Below are positions 56,877 through 64,000 of a DNA stretch of 64,000 nucleotides, piece after piece. The DNA lies in the NCBI RefSeq assembly GCF_003999975.1, contig NZ_RJAC01000010.1:124001-188000 (forward strand), read 5' to 3'. Under the pieces are notes generated by a model that saw only the letters and a list, made by a program, of their open reading frames with translations, was not told where the DNA came from and did no database searches. The translations under genes and the position numbers were made by a program. Origin of the DNA: Actinoplanes solisilvae (GTDB lineage Bacteria; Actinomycetota; Actinomycetes; Mycobacteriales; Micromonosporaceae). Numbering within the stretch: position 1 is the stretch's first letter; each line of letters begins with the position of its first letter.

Positions 56877-58286
56877 CTACATCTCGAGCTGGCTCGCCGG
56901 CGCCGTCGCGCGTTCGGCCTGCAGGCAGCGCAGGATCGCCTGCACCGACGCGTCGACGTCGGAGGGGTCGGTCGACCAGTTCGAGACCGAGATGCGCATG
57001 ACCGCGCGGCCCCGCCACACCGAGCCGCTCACCCAGCACGTGCCGTCGCCCTGCACCAGGTCGACGACCGCACGCGTACGGGCATCGTCGTCGTCGAACG
57101 AGACCAGCACCTGGTTGAGCGTGACGTCGTTGTGGATCCGTACGCCCGGGTGGGCGGCCAGCAGCTCGGCGAAGCGGGTCGCCGCCGCGCAACCGCCCTC
57201 CACCAGCGCGGCCACCCCCGTACGCCCGAGGTTGCGCAGCGCCGCGTAGACCGGGATGCCACGAGCCCGCCGGGACAGCTCAGGGGTGAGCTCGAACGGG
57301 TCGCCGCTGCCGTGCATCAGATAACCGGCCCGCACGCTCAGGGCGGCCCGATGCGCCTGCGGGTGCGCACAGAAGATCAGACCCGAGTCGTACGGGACGT
57401 TAAGCCATTTATGGGCGTCGGTGGCCCACGAGTCGGCCCTGTCCACGCCGTCGAGCAGGTGCCGCCGGCTCGGGCTGGCCGCCGCCCACAACCCGAACGC
57501 GCCGTCGACGTGCACCCACGCGCCGGCCGCGTGCGCGAGGTCGCAGATCTCCCCCACCGGATCGATCGCCCCCGAGTTCACCCCGCCGGCCTGAGCACAC
57601 ACGATGATCGGCCCGTCGGCGTCCTCGAGCGCACCGGCGAGCGCGAGGGGATCCATCCGGCCCTGCTCGTCGGCCGCCACGACCTCGATGGCCGCCGTAC
57701 CGACGCCGAGGTAACGCAGCGCGAGGTCGATCGTGTCGTGCCGTTCCGCGCCGACCAGCACCCGCAGCCGGGGCGCGCCGAACAGCCCGTCCACCTCGAC
57801 GTTCCAGCCCGCCCGGCGCAGCATCTCGTGCCGCGCGGCGGCCAGCCCGGTGAAGTTCGCCATCTGCCCGCCGGTCACGAACCCCGTCGTCGCATCGTCC
57901 GGCAGCCCGAGCAGTTCCCGCAGCCACCGGCCGGCCACCTGCTCGATCGTCGTGGCCGACGGGGCCAGCGCGAACAGGCCGGTGTTCTGGTCCCAGGCCG
58001 AGGTGAGCCAGTCGGCGGCGAGGGCGGCCGGGGTCGACCCGCCGACGACGAACCCGAAGAACCGCCCGCCGGTCGACCGCATGATCCCGGGGTCGGCCGC
58101 CGCGGCGAGCTGCTCGATCACCCCCGCGGCCGGGTGCGGCTGCTCGGGCAGCGGACCGTCTAGGGCGGCCAGCAGCGCCTCCCGGTCCTGCGAGGCGCCG
58201 ACCGGGTGGCCGGGCAGATCGGTCAGAAAGGCCAGAGCGCCGCCGTACGCCGCGGCGAGCGGGCCGGACCAGTCGGGTTGCTGCAT
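56877..58286 (-). CDS. PLP-dependent amino acid decarboxylase (aromatic-L-amino-acid decarboxylase-like)
   Basis: This 469-aa group II decarboxylase-fold enzyme has the PLP Lys in SWATDAHKWLNVPYDSGL, the cofactor Asp in WVHVDGAFGLWAA, and TGGQMANFTGLAAAR for phosphate binding. It could make an amine from Trp, Tyr, Phe or a similar amino acid; the aldolase/lyase members of the fold are alternatives. ATG 58286 has no strong Shine-Dalgarno. It diverges from the decayed BTAD fragment at 58375. Confidence 0.9.
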   Translation of the reverse strand: MQQPDWSGPLAAAYGGALAFLTDLPGHPVGASQDREALLAALDGPLPEQPHPAAGVIEQLAAAADPGIMRSTGGRFFGFVVGGSTPAALAADWLTSAWDQNTGLFALAPSATTIEQVAGRWLRELLGLPDDATTGFVTGGQMANFTGLAAARHEMLRRAGWNVEVDGLFGAPRLRVLVGAERHDTIDLALRYLGVGTAAIEVVAADEQGRMDPLALAGALEDADGPIIVCAQAGGVNSGAIDPVGEICDLAHAAGAWVHVDGAFGLWAAASPSRRHLLDGVDRADSWATDAHKWLNVPYDSGLIFCAHPQAHRAALSVRAGYLMHGSGDPFELTPELSRRARGIPVYAALRNLGRTGVAALVEGGCAAATRFAELLAAHPGVRIHNDVTLNQVLVSFDDDDARTRAVVDLVQGDGTCWVSGSVWRGRAVMRISVSNWSTDPSDVDASVQAILRCLQAERATAPASQLEM

Positions 58287-58374
58287 GACATCTCCCGCGA
58301 GAACGAACAGGTGGACGTCTCACTGTCCCGCGCTACCGTTTGCGGCGGCGTGTGCGCCAAGGAGGTTGCACGAA

Positions 58375-58538
58375 ATGGCACTACGTTTACGCCTCGCCGG
58401 GCGGCCGTCCGCACACCTCGACGGCGACGAGGTCTCGGGGTCGCTGCCGCCCAAGGCCTGGGCCGTCCTGACTGTGCCGGCGCTCGCCGCGAGGGCAACC
58501 TGCCCGAGGCGCGTTCGGCCCTCGCCGGGTTCGCGTGA
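58375..58538 (+). pseudogene. BTAD/AfsR-type regulator fragment
   Basis: Behind GGAGG, ATG 58375 opens the characteristic start of a BTAD regulator (MALRLRLAGRPSAHLDGDEV, then PPKAWAVLT). The sequence jumps after ~35 codons into another frame that ends EGNLPEARSALAGFA and a stop at 58538. The winged helix, BTAD and ATPase parts are gone. It is a short relic with an internal deletion. Confidence 0.6.
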
Positions 58539-59554
58539 CCTCCGGCACCCGTGGTCACGGTGAACCGGCTCCGGTCGGCTCCGTCTTACGTTCAGTGGAG
58601 CCAAGAAGGATCGCCTACAACGGCCGCAACCGGTGGAGCGAGGCGCAGCGGCAGCATCACGCCGAGCATCTCCGCGGCGCGCTCGTCACCCTGCTCGACC
58701 GGGGCCCGTGCACCGCGCGTGACGTGGCCGAGTCGACCGGGCTGTCGCGGGTCACCGCGAACACCCTCCTGCACGAACTGGCCGAACTCGGCGTAGCGCA
58801 GCTCGCCGGTCTGCGCCGCCGCTCGACCGGACCGCAGGCCCGCGTGTTCACCGTGCGGCCCGCCGCGCAACGCATCGCGGTGGCCGTGTTCCGGCCCGGC
58901 CGGCTCGTCACCGTCTCCGGCCTGTCCCCCGAGTACGTCGCCCCGGCGCGGACCAGCGACGCCGGCGCCCTCCCGGACCCGGACCTGATCGCCGCGGCCC
59001 TCATCCCCGGCGAACCCCGGCACGTCGTTGTCGGTGTCCCCTCCACCCGCGACGTGAACGAGAGGGACCTGGCCGATCCGCTCGGCTGCCCCGTCGTGGT
59101 GCGCTCGCACGCCGACCTGGCCGCTCTCGCCGAGGCCAAGGTCGGCACGGCGCGCGACTTCCTGTTCGTTACCGGCGCCGCCTTCAAGCACGTCGTCGAC
59201 GGCACCGTCCGCCCAGGCACGGGTTCGCTGCGCCCCCTCACCGACTGGGCCAACCGCACCGGGGCGGCCGAGACACTGCTGCCCGCCGTCACCGCCGCCT
59301 GTCTCGTCACCGAGCCCGACCTCGTCGTGCTGAGCGACGACGTGCGAGACCTGCGCGGGCCCCTCACCGAAGCGCTCGGCGAGTTCCTGCCGTCGCCGCC
59401 CGCCGTCGCCCTCAGCAGAGTGGGCGGCGACCCGGTCCTGCACGGCGCCCTGCACCTGGCCGCCGACACCGTCCGGGCCGACCTGCTGCGCCTGGCCTGC
59501 GGCGAACCCACCCCGCTGAACCTGGCGACCGCGGGCACGTCGTACGCGCCATGA
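58535..59554 (+). CDS. Winged-helix regulator with a degenerate ROK-like domain
   Basis: In this 339-aa protein a clear winged helix (HLRGALVTLLDRGPCTARDVAESTGLSRVTANTLLHELAELGVAQL) precedes a ~250-residue domain. That domain keeps the general ROK layout (RIAVAVFRPGRLVTVSGLS; PLGCPVVVRSHADLAALAEAKVG; FLFVTGAAFKHVVDGTVRPG) but lacks the DxGG phosphate loop, the EIG/zinc motif and kinase residues. It is likely a sugar-free or newly purposed ROK-like repressor. GTG 58535 is the longest start; GTG 58595 is possible. Target unknown. Confidence 0.78.
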   Translation: MTSGTRGHGEPAPVGSVLRSVEPRRIAYNGRNRWSEAQRQHHAEHLRGALVTLLDRGPCTARDVAESTGLSRVTANTLLHELAELGVAQLAGLRRRSTGPQARVFTVRPAAQRIAVAVFRPGRLVTVSGLSPEYVAPARTSDAGALPDPDLIAAALIPGEPRHVVVGVPSTRDVNERDLADPLGCPVVVRSHADLAALAEAKVGTARDFLFVTGAAFKHVVDGTVRPGTGSLRPLTDWANRTGAAETLLPAVTAACLVTEPDLVVLSDDVRDLRGPLTEALGEFLPSPPAVALSRVGGDPVLHGALHLAADTVRADLLRLACGEPTPLNLATAGTSYAP

Positions 59555-59714
59555 CCGGTCCTGTCCCTCGGCATGATCCCGCCCCACCTGGGCGCGGCCT
59601 GGATCGCCGCCGTGAACGAGGCCGTCGCACGCGACGAGCTGCTGGTGGCCCTCACGATCTGGGCCGTCGCGGCCGCGAGTGAACCCCGGCCGTCGGGCGC
59701 GCGTCGAGCTTGGC
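59555..59714 (+). other. Short gap with a gene-fragment-like frame
   Basis: A frame from ATG 59573 reads PPHLGAAWIAAVNEAVARDELLVALTIWAVAAA with strong GC third positions, resembling the 3' end of an enzyme gene, then runs on without family features. It may be a relic; I do not call a gene. Confidence 0.3.
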
Positions 59715-60623
59715 ATGGGTGTGAAGCTCGGCGTCAACCTGCCGCAGGCCGGCCACTACGACCTCGCCCGCGACGTGGCCGAGGCCGCCCGCCGCCTGGA
59801 GGAGATCGGTTACGACAGCCTCTGGGCGTACGAGCGGCTGCTCGTGCCCGGCCCACGCGGACGGCCGCGGGACCCGGCCGCCTACGGCAGCACCGCCGAC
59901 CCGCTGATCGTGCTGGCCATGGCGGCGGCCGTGACCTCGCGGGCCGAGCTGGGCACCGGCGTACTGGTGGCGCCCCTGCAGGTGCCGCTGCGGCTGGCGA
60001 AGACCCTGGCCACCCTCGACTCGGCAGCCGGTGGGCGGCTCCTCGCGGGTCTCGGCTCCGGGTGGCTGCGCGACGAGTTCGACGCCGTCGGGCTGCGGCC
60101 TTTCGCCGAGCGGGGCGCGGCCCTCGACGAGTTCCTCGCCGTCGCCCACGCGGTCTGGGGACCGGACAACGTCGAGTTCACCGGCGACCGCTACCGGATC
60201 GGGCCGGCGACGATCGGCCCGAAACCCGCCCGGCCCATCCCGGTCTATCTGGCCGGCACAACTCCGGCGACGTTCCGGCGCATCGCCCGGCGCGCCGACG
60301 GCTGGATCCCGTTCGGAATCTCGCCCGCCCTCGTCGCCGAAGGGCTCGACCAGATCCGGGAACTGGCCGTGGCAGCCGGTCGGCGGCCCGAGGACATCCA
60401 GGTGGTCCACCAGCTCGGTGTGACGAGTCTGGCCGAGGTGCCGGCGCACGGCCGGGAACCGTACCGGGGAAGCCCTTCACAGCTCGTCGAGGACATCGCC
60501 GAACTCGTCGCCGGCGGCGTCGGCCACGTCTACGTCACCGTCGCGACTGCCACCCGCGACGTGAAAGAGCTGCTGGACCGGGCGGCCGAGCTGCACGAGG
60601 CCGTCCGTGGCGCCGGGCTGTGA
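59715..60623 (+). CDS. LLM-class F420-dependent oxidoreductase
   Basis: This 302-aa luciferase-like TIM barrel has VKLGVNLPQAGHYDLARDVAEAARRLEEIGYDSLWAYERL, MAAAVTSRAELGTGVLVAPLQVPLRLAKTLATLDSAAGGRLLAGLGSGW (typical of the F420 branch) and IPVYLAGTTPATFRRIARRADGWIP. It should transfer hydride from F420H2 or FMN to an unknown substrate. The start at ATG 59715 matches family N-termini. It converges on the histidine kinase gene with a 3-bp gap. Confidence 0.9.
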   Translation: MGVKLGVNLPQAGHYDLARDVAEAARRLEEIGYDSLWAYERLLVPGPRGRPRDPAAYGSTADPLIVLAMAAAVTSRAELGTGVLVAPLQVPLRLAKTLATLDSAAGGRLLAGLGSGWLRDEFDAVGLRPFAERGAALDEFLAVAHAVWGPDNVEFTGDRYRIGPATIGPKPARPIPVYLAGTTPATFRRIARRADGWIPFGISPALVAEGLDQIRELAVAAGRRPEDIQVVHQLGVTSLAEVPAHGREPYRGSPSQLVEDIAELVAGGVGHVYVTVATATRDVKELLDRAAELHEAVRGAGL

Positions 60624-60626
60624 GGC

Positions 60627-62063
60627 TTACGACTTGATGGCGGGCAGCCGCAGCCGGAAGCAGGCCCCGGCGCCGACCGACGTGGTCAGCTCGACGTCGC
60701 CGCCGTGGGCCCGGGCCAGGGAGCGGGCGATGGCCAGGCCGAGCCCGGCGTTCGCGCCACCCGCACGGCTTCGTGAGCGGTCCGCGCGATAGAACCGGTC
60801 GAAGACCCGTTCCGCCTGTTCGGCCGGCATTCCCGGGCCCTGGTCGGCCAGTTCCAGCACCGCGTTCCCGCCGACCGAACCCACCCCGATCCGTACGCCC
60901 GTGCCCGCCGGGGTGTGCGCGACAGCGTTGCCCACCAGGTTGGCGACGACCTGCCGCAACCGGGCCTCGTCGGCGTCGACCGGGGCCGGGCCGGGCGGGC
61001 CGACGCCGCCGGGGCCGGTCAGCTCGATCGGCCGGGCAGGGTCGAGGGCGTGCAGGTCGTGCCGGGCGTCGGTCGCGAGGGTGCGCAGGTCCATCGGGGC
61101 CCGGTCGAGCTGGCCCTCGGGCGCGTCGTCGAGCTGAGCGAGCAGCAGCAGGTCCTCGGTGAGCGCGGTCAGCCGCGTCGCCTCACGCTCGATGCGGCGC
61201 ATCGCCTCGTCGACGTCGGCCGGGCCGGCCAGCGCGCCCATCCGATGCAGGTCGGTCGAGCCTTTGATGACGAACAGGGGCGTACGCAACTCGTGGCTGA
61301 CGTCCGAGACGAACGTACGCATCCGCGACTCGGAGGCGGCCCGCTCGGCGAAGGCCCGCTCGAGCTGGCCCAGCATCGTGTTCAGCGAGCTTGCCAGATG
61401 CCCGATCTCGGTATTCGGCGCGGCCAGGCCGGGCACCCGCCGGGTCAGGTCACCGGCGGCGATCGCGGCCGCCGTCTGCTCGATGCGGCGCAGCGGCCGC
61501 AGTCCCCGGCCCAGCGCCAGCCAGCCCAGCCCGGTCAGCAGCACGAGCAGCACCCCGCCGCTGATCAGGCTGGTCGTGCGGAGCTGGGCGACGGTGGCGT
61601 CGGCCTCGGCCATCGGCGCCGCCGCGACCACCGTGCCGTCCCATCCGCCGGTCCGCGCGGCGACGGCCCGCCAGCGCTGCGAGTCGTCGGCCGCGTCCAG
61701 GAACACGCCGTCGCGTCCGGGGGTGATCGCGTGCAGGGCAGCCGCGGTGGGCAGTGTCGCGCGGTCGAGCCGCGACGAGAGGACGCCCTCGACGACCGAG
61801 CCGTCAGGGTCGAGATAGACGACGTACGGCGCGCCGATGAGATCGAGGGCCGGGTCGAGCAGGCCCGAGCTGGTGGCCGCGTCGGCGGGGCGCGGCCCGT
61901 CGGGCGGCAGGCGCGAGATGATGCTGGTCAGCGATCGCAGCTGGGTGTCGAGGCGGTCGACCTGGTAGTGCTCGAGCCGATCGGAGACGACCGTGCCGAC
62001 CAGACCCAACCCGGCCAGCAGCAGAGCGGCCGTGATCAGCAGCAGCCGTACGCGGAGACTCAC
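60627..62063 (-). CDS. Sensor histidine kinase
   Basis: In this 478-aa protein transmembrane helix 1 (LLLITAALLLAGLGLVGTVV) and helix 2 (about residue 175, GGVLLVLLTGLGWLALG) flank a ~140-residue extracellular sensor. HAMP follows (RPLRRIEQTAAAIAAGDLTRRV), then the H-box FVSDVSHELRTPL, N-box LRQVVANLVGNAVAHTP, G1 ADQGPGMP and G2 GLGLAIARSLARAHGG. GTG 62063 overlaps the response-regulator stop (GTGA). Signal unknown. Confidence 0.93.
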   Translation of the reverse strand: MSLRVRLLLITAALLLAGLGLVGTVVSDRLEHYQVDRLDTQLRSLTSIISRLPPDGPRPADAATSSGLLDPALDLIGAPYVVYLDPDGSVVEGVLSSRLDRATLPTAAALHAITPGRDGVFLDAADDSQRWRAVAARTGGWDGTVVAAAPMAEADATVAQLRTTSLISGGVLLVLLTGLGWLALGRGLRPLRRIEQTAAAIAAGDLTRRVPGLAAPNTEIGHLASSLNTMLGQLERAFAERAASESRMRTFVSDVSHELRTPLFVIKGSTDLHRMGALAGPADVDEAMRRIEREATRLTALTEDLLLLAQLDDAPEGQLDRAPMDLRTLATDARHDLHALDPARPIELTGPGGVGPPGPAPVDADEARLRQVVANLVGNAVAHTPAGTGVRIGVGSVGGNAVLELADQGPGMPAEQAERVFDRFYRADRSRSRAGGANAGLGLAIARSLARAHGGDVELTTSVGAGACFRLRLPAIKS

Positions 62064-62767
62064 CTTGGCTCCCGCAACACGTAGCCGACACCGTGGACGG
62101 TGTGCAGCAGCTTGGGCTCCTCGACGTCGACCTTGCGCCGCAGATAGGAGATGTAGGTGTCGACGATGCTCGCGTCCCCGCCGAAGTCGTAGTGCCAAAC
62201 CCGGTCGAGGATCTGCGCCTTGGTCACCACCCGGCCGGCGTTCTCCATGAGATAGCGCAGCAGCCGGAACTCGGTCGGCGAGACCCGCACCGGCTTGCCT
62301 TCGCGGGTGAGCAGATGGCCCTCGACGTCGAGGGCGAGCGGGCCGACGGTGAGAACGTCAACCGGGTGCCCGGCGGTGCGGCGCAGAATCGCGCGGATGC
62401 GGGCGATCAACTCCTCGAGGTCGAACGGTTTGGTGACATAGTCGTCGGCGCCCAGCGACAACCCGGTCACCTTGTCTGCCTGCCGGTCGCGGGCGGTCAG
62501 GAACAGCACGGGAACCGGCCCGGCCCGGCCCGCGGTGCGCTGCTCCCGCAGGCGTCGCACGACCTCGAAGCCGTCCATGTCGGGCAGCATGACGTCGAGC
62601 AGCACCAGGTCGGGCGGCTCCGCGGTGGCCGACGAGATCGCGTCGGCGGCGTTCGCGGCCGAGCTGACCCGGAAACCGGCGAACCGGAGCGTCGCCGAGA
62701 GCAGCTCCCGGACGGTGGCCTCGTCGTCCACGACCAGGAGCCGCTCGGCGTCTGCGCGGGGCGTCAT
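62060..62767 (-). CDS. OmpR-family response regulator
   Basis: This 235-aa protein has a receiver domain (LLVVDDEATVRELL, phospho-acceptor Asp in VLLDVMLPDMDGFEV, Thr in FLTARD, Lys in YVTKPFDLEELI). A winged-helix effector follows (VSPTEFRLLRYLMENAGRVVTKAQILDRVWHYDFGGDASIVDTYISYLRRKVD). ATG 62767 overlaps the stop of the membrane-protein gene (ATGA), and its end overlaps the kinase, so the three genes form one unit. Confidence 0.94.
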   Translation of the reverse strand: MTPRADAERLLVVDDEATVRELLSATLRFAGFRVSSAANAADAISSATAEPPDLVLLDVMLPDMDGFEVVRRLREQRTAGRAGPVPVLFLTARDRQADKVTGLSLGADDYVTKPFDLEELIARIRAILRRTAGHPVDVLTVGPLALDVEGHLLTREGKPVRVSPTEFRLLRYLMENAGRVVTKAQILDRVWHYDFGGDASIVDTYISYLRRKVDVEEPKLLHTVHGVGYVLREPR

Positions 62768-64000
62768 GCCCGCCAGCCTACGAACCGCCGCCGCGCGAAC
62801 AGATCGGCGAGCACGCTCCCGGCGAAACCCGCGACCGCTCCGGCTCCGGCCCCGACGGCCAGCGCCAGCCACGGGTCGGCCGCCACCCGCACGTCGAGCA
62901 GCGGCAGCGCGAAGACGAACGCCCTTGCCCCCAACTCGGCCGACCCCGCCGACAGGACGGCGAGGCCACCCAGCGCAAGGCCCGCCACCACCGCGGCCCA
63001 GCCGGCGGTAACAACAGCCTGGCGGAGCGCATCGCGTTTGCATCCTAGGAAGCTAGGAACCGAGTTGGGGCCGGGTGCCGCGGCAGGCACTCGGTCGTCG
63101 GCAGTTCCGCCGACCACCGAACCATCGCTGATGCCGGCTGGACCGCCGATCGCGGCGTCATCCGCGTCGGCGGCGGTGGCGGCGGTCGCGGCGTCGGCGG
63201 CGGTGGCGGCGGTCGCGGCGTCGTCGGCGGCGGTGGCGTCGTCGTCGGCGGCGGCGGTCGCGGTCGCGGTGGCGGGGGCGGGGTCTTGCCGGTCGCCGGC
63301 AGAACTGATCCCCATCTCACGGCTGGCCGCCGATCGGGCGACGGCAACGACAAGCCCGCAGATCAGCAGGACGACCGCGGCCACCAATGCGAGCAGGCCA
63401 CCGGTCGGCGCCGCCGGAGTGCCGTCGAGAACGCACGAGAGCACGCCGTCGGCCCGGACCGTCCAGGGCACGCCCAGGCCCAGCAACAGCGCCCCGGTCG
63501 CCACCAGCGGCAGCGCCAGCAGCAAACCACCGACCGCCATCGGCCCTCCGAGCGCCCACGCAGCCGCCAAGCCCGTGACGGCAATCGCCAGCGCCGGCCA
63601 CCGGAGGGCGCGCAGCCCCGTCCCCGCAGCCGGGAACCGCCCGCAGAGCCAGCACACCGCGATGACGGCAAGCGCCAACCCCGCCGCCCCGGCCACCGCC
63701 GACCCGACAGGCACGGAGAACGCGGCATCAATCGATCCGAGACCCGGCAGGCCACCAGCCGGCGACCCGCCGCGCGGCGATCCACCGCCGAGCAACCCGC
63801 CACCCGACAAGACACCGCCCAGCAACCCGCCACCCGACGACCCGCCGCCCGGCGTCCCGCCACCCGACGACCCGCCGCCCGGCAGGACGCCGAGACCACC
63901 CGGGCAACCGCGCGCCTCCACGGCCGCCGAAGCTCCACCGGCGGGCAGCGCCAAACTCCCCCGCGCCACCCGAGCGATCGCTCCCACCCCGGCGGTGAAG
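62764..64000 (-). CDS. Multi-pass membrane protein with low-complexity segments, partial
   Basis: The frame is open to the right edge; the sequence upstream of GTG 63987 (FTAG) still looks like coding sequence, so the true start probably lies outside. Roughly seven hydrophobic segments occur, beginning with AGAAGLALAVIAVCWLCG. The first ~75 residues of the visible part are Gly/Ser/Pro-rich, and a later loop is Ala/Thr/Asp-rich, both encoded by simple repeats. It resembles large actinobacterial membrane proteins of unknown role and may give the two-component system its signal. Confidence 0.75.
   Translation of the reverse strand, partial: FTAGVGAIARVARGSLALPAGGASAAVEARGCPGGLGVLPGGGSSGGGTPGGGSSGGGLLGGVLSGGGLLGGGSPRGGSPAGGLPGLGSIDAAFSVPVGSAVAGAAGLALAVIAVCWLCGRFPAAGTGLRALRWPALAIAVTGLAAAWALGGPMAVGGLLLALPLVATGALLLGLGVPWTVRADGVLSCVLDGTPAAPTGGLLALVAAVVLLICGLVVAVARSAASREMGISSAGDRQDPAPATATATAAADDDATAADDAATAATAADAATAATAADADDAAIGGPAGISDGSVVGGTADDRVPAAAPGPNSVPSFLGCKRDALRQAVVTAGWAAVVAGLALGGLAVLSAGSAELGARAFVFALPLLDVRVAADPWLALAVGAGAGAVAGFAGSVLADLFARRRFVGWRA
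63160..63265. repeat. GCGGCGGTGGCGGC-type simple repeat inside the membrane-protein gene
   Basis: Several copies of a 9-24-bp GCGGCGGTCGCGGCGTC-like unit encode an Ala/Thr/Asp loop. The copy number may vary between strains without changing the frame. Confidence 0.7.
63765..63895. repeat. CCGCCACCCGACGAC-type simple repeat inside the membrane-protein gene
   Basis: Degenerate 15-bp units (CCCGCCGCCCGGC, CCCGCCACCCGAC) encode the Gly/Ser-rich stretch of the protein's N-terminal region. Confidence 0.7.

Overview
The window is GC-rich actinobacterial DNA. The best fit is a Micromonosporaceae / Actinoplanes-like soil actinomycete. Supporting features are the strong GC bias at third codon positions, frequent GTG and TTG starts, many 4-bp ATGA/GTGA gene overlaps, BTAD/AfsR-type giant regulators, a DrrAB exporter, an F420-type luciferase-like oxidoreductase, and many TANNNT boxes 6-8 nt upstream of start codons (leaderless transcripts). 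The genus is inferred from style only; no rRNA gene is present.

Region 1 (1-10709) is a sugar-acid catabolic cluster. A GntR repressor (cut by the left edge) diverges from a co-oriented operon across a promoter with a perfect 16-bp operator. The operon encodes a lipoprotein sugar-binding protein, an enolase-superfamily dehydratase, two RbsC-type permeases, an RbsA-type double ATPase, an aldo/keto reductase, an amidohydrolase lactonase, L-fuconate dehydratase, and a compact aldehyde:ferredoxin oxidoreductase. Together they fit uptake and non-phosphorylative oxidation of L-fucose or a related 6-deoxy sugar, with a probable tungsten enzyme as the last gene.

Region 2 (10.7-24.2 kb) has three hypothetical genes, an inositol-phosphatase-like gene behind a symmetric promoter, a DrrAB exporter convergent with a 1002-aa BTAD regulator, an ArsR-SRPBCC-SnoaL operon with its operator, a 1070-aa BTAD regulator, a hemerythrin and a DUF1963 protein.

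Region 3 (24.2-28.1 kb) is patchy and looser in composition. It holds a small hypothetical gene, a Cys-rich micro-ORF overlapping a tRNA T-arm-like sequence, a DIP1984 protein, and a WYL regulator divergent from a glyoxalase-fold protein.

Region 4 (28.1-41.1 kb) is redox and metal related: an FAD oxidase/SDR pair, a HExxH membrane protein, HxlR with an Old Yellow Enzyme, TetR with hemerythrin, TerC behind a yybP-ykoY (Mn2+) riboswitch next to a 32-aa His-tailed membrane peptide, a ROK regulator with a Gfo/Idh oxidoreductase, a diguanylate cyclase, and a DUF1275 protein.

Region 5 (41.1-45.5 kb) is an accessory patch. It has a frameshifted GHKL-like gene, a 27-bp minisatellite, a 15-bp repeat array, an orphan barstar fragment and unknown proteins.

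Region 6 (45.5-64 kb) contains a CynX-type MFS/GntR operon, a Tat-exported beta-helix protein, a STAS protein, a RibD-type reductase, an AraC/XRE operon divergent from a methionine aminopeptidase, an ABC-F protein behind an attenuator-like leader, a methyltransferase, a decayed LuxR regulator, a DUF427 protein, a PLP decarboxylase, a decayed BTAD fragment, a ROK-like regulator, an LLM oxidoreductase, and a membrane protein/response regulator/histidine kinase operon cut by the right edge.
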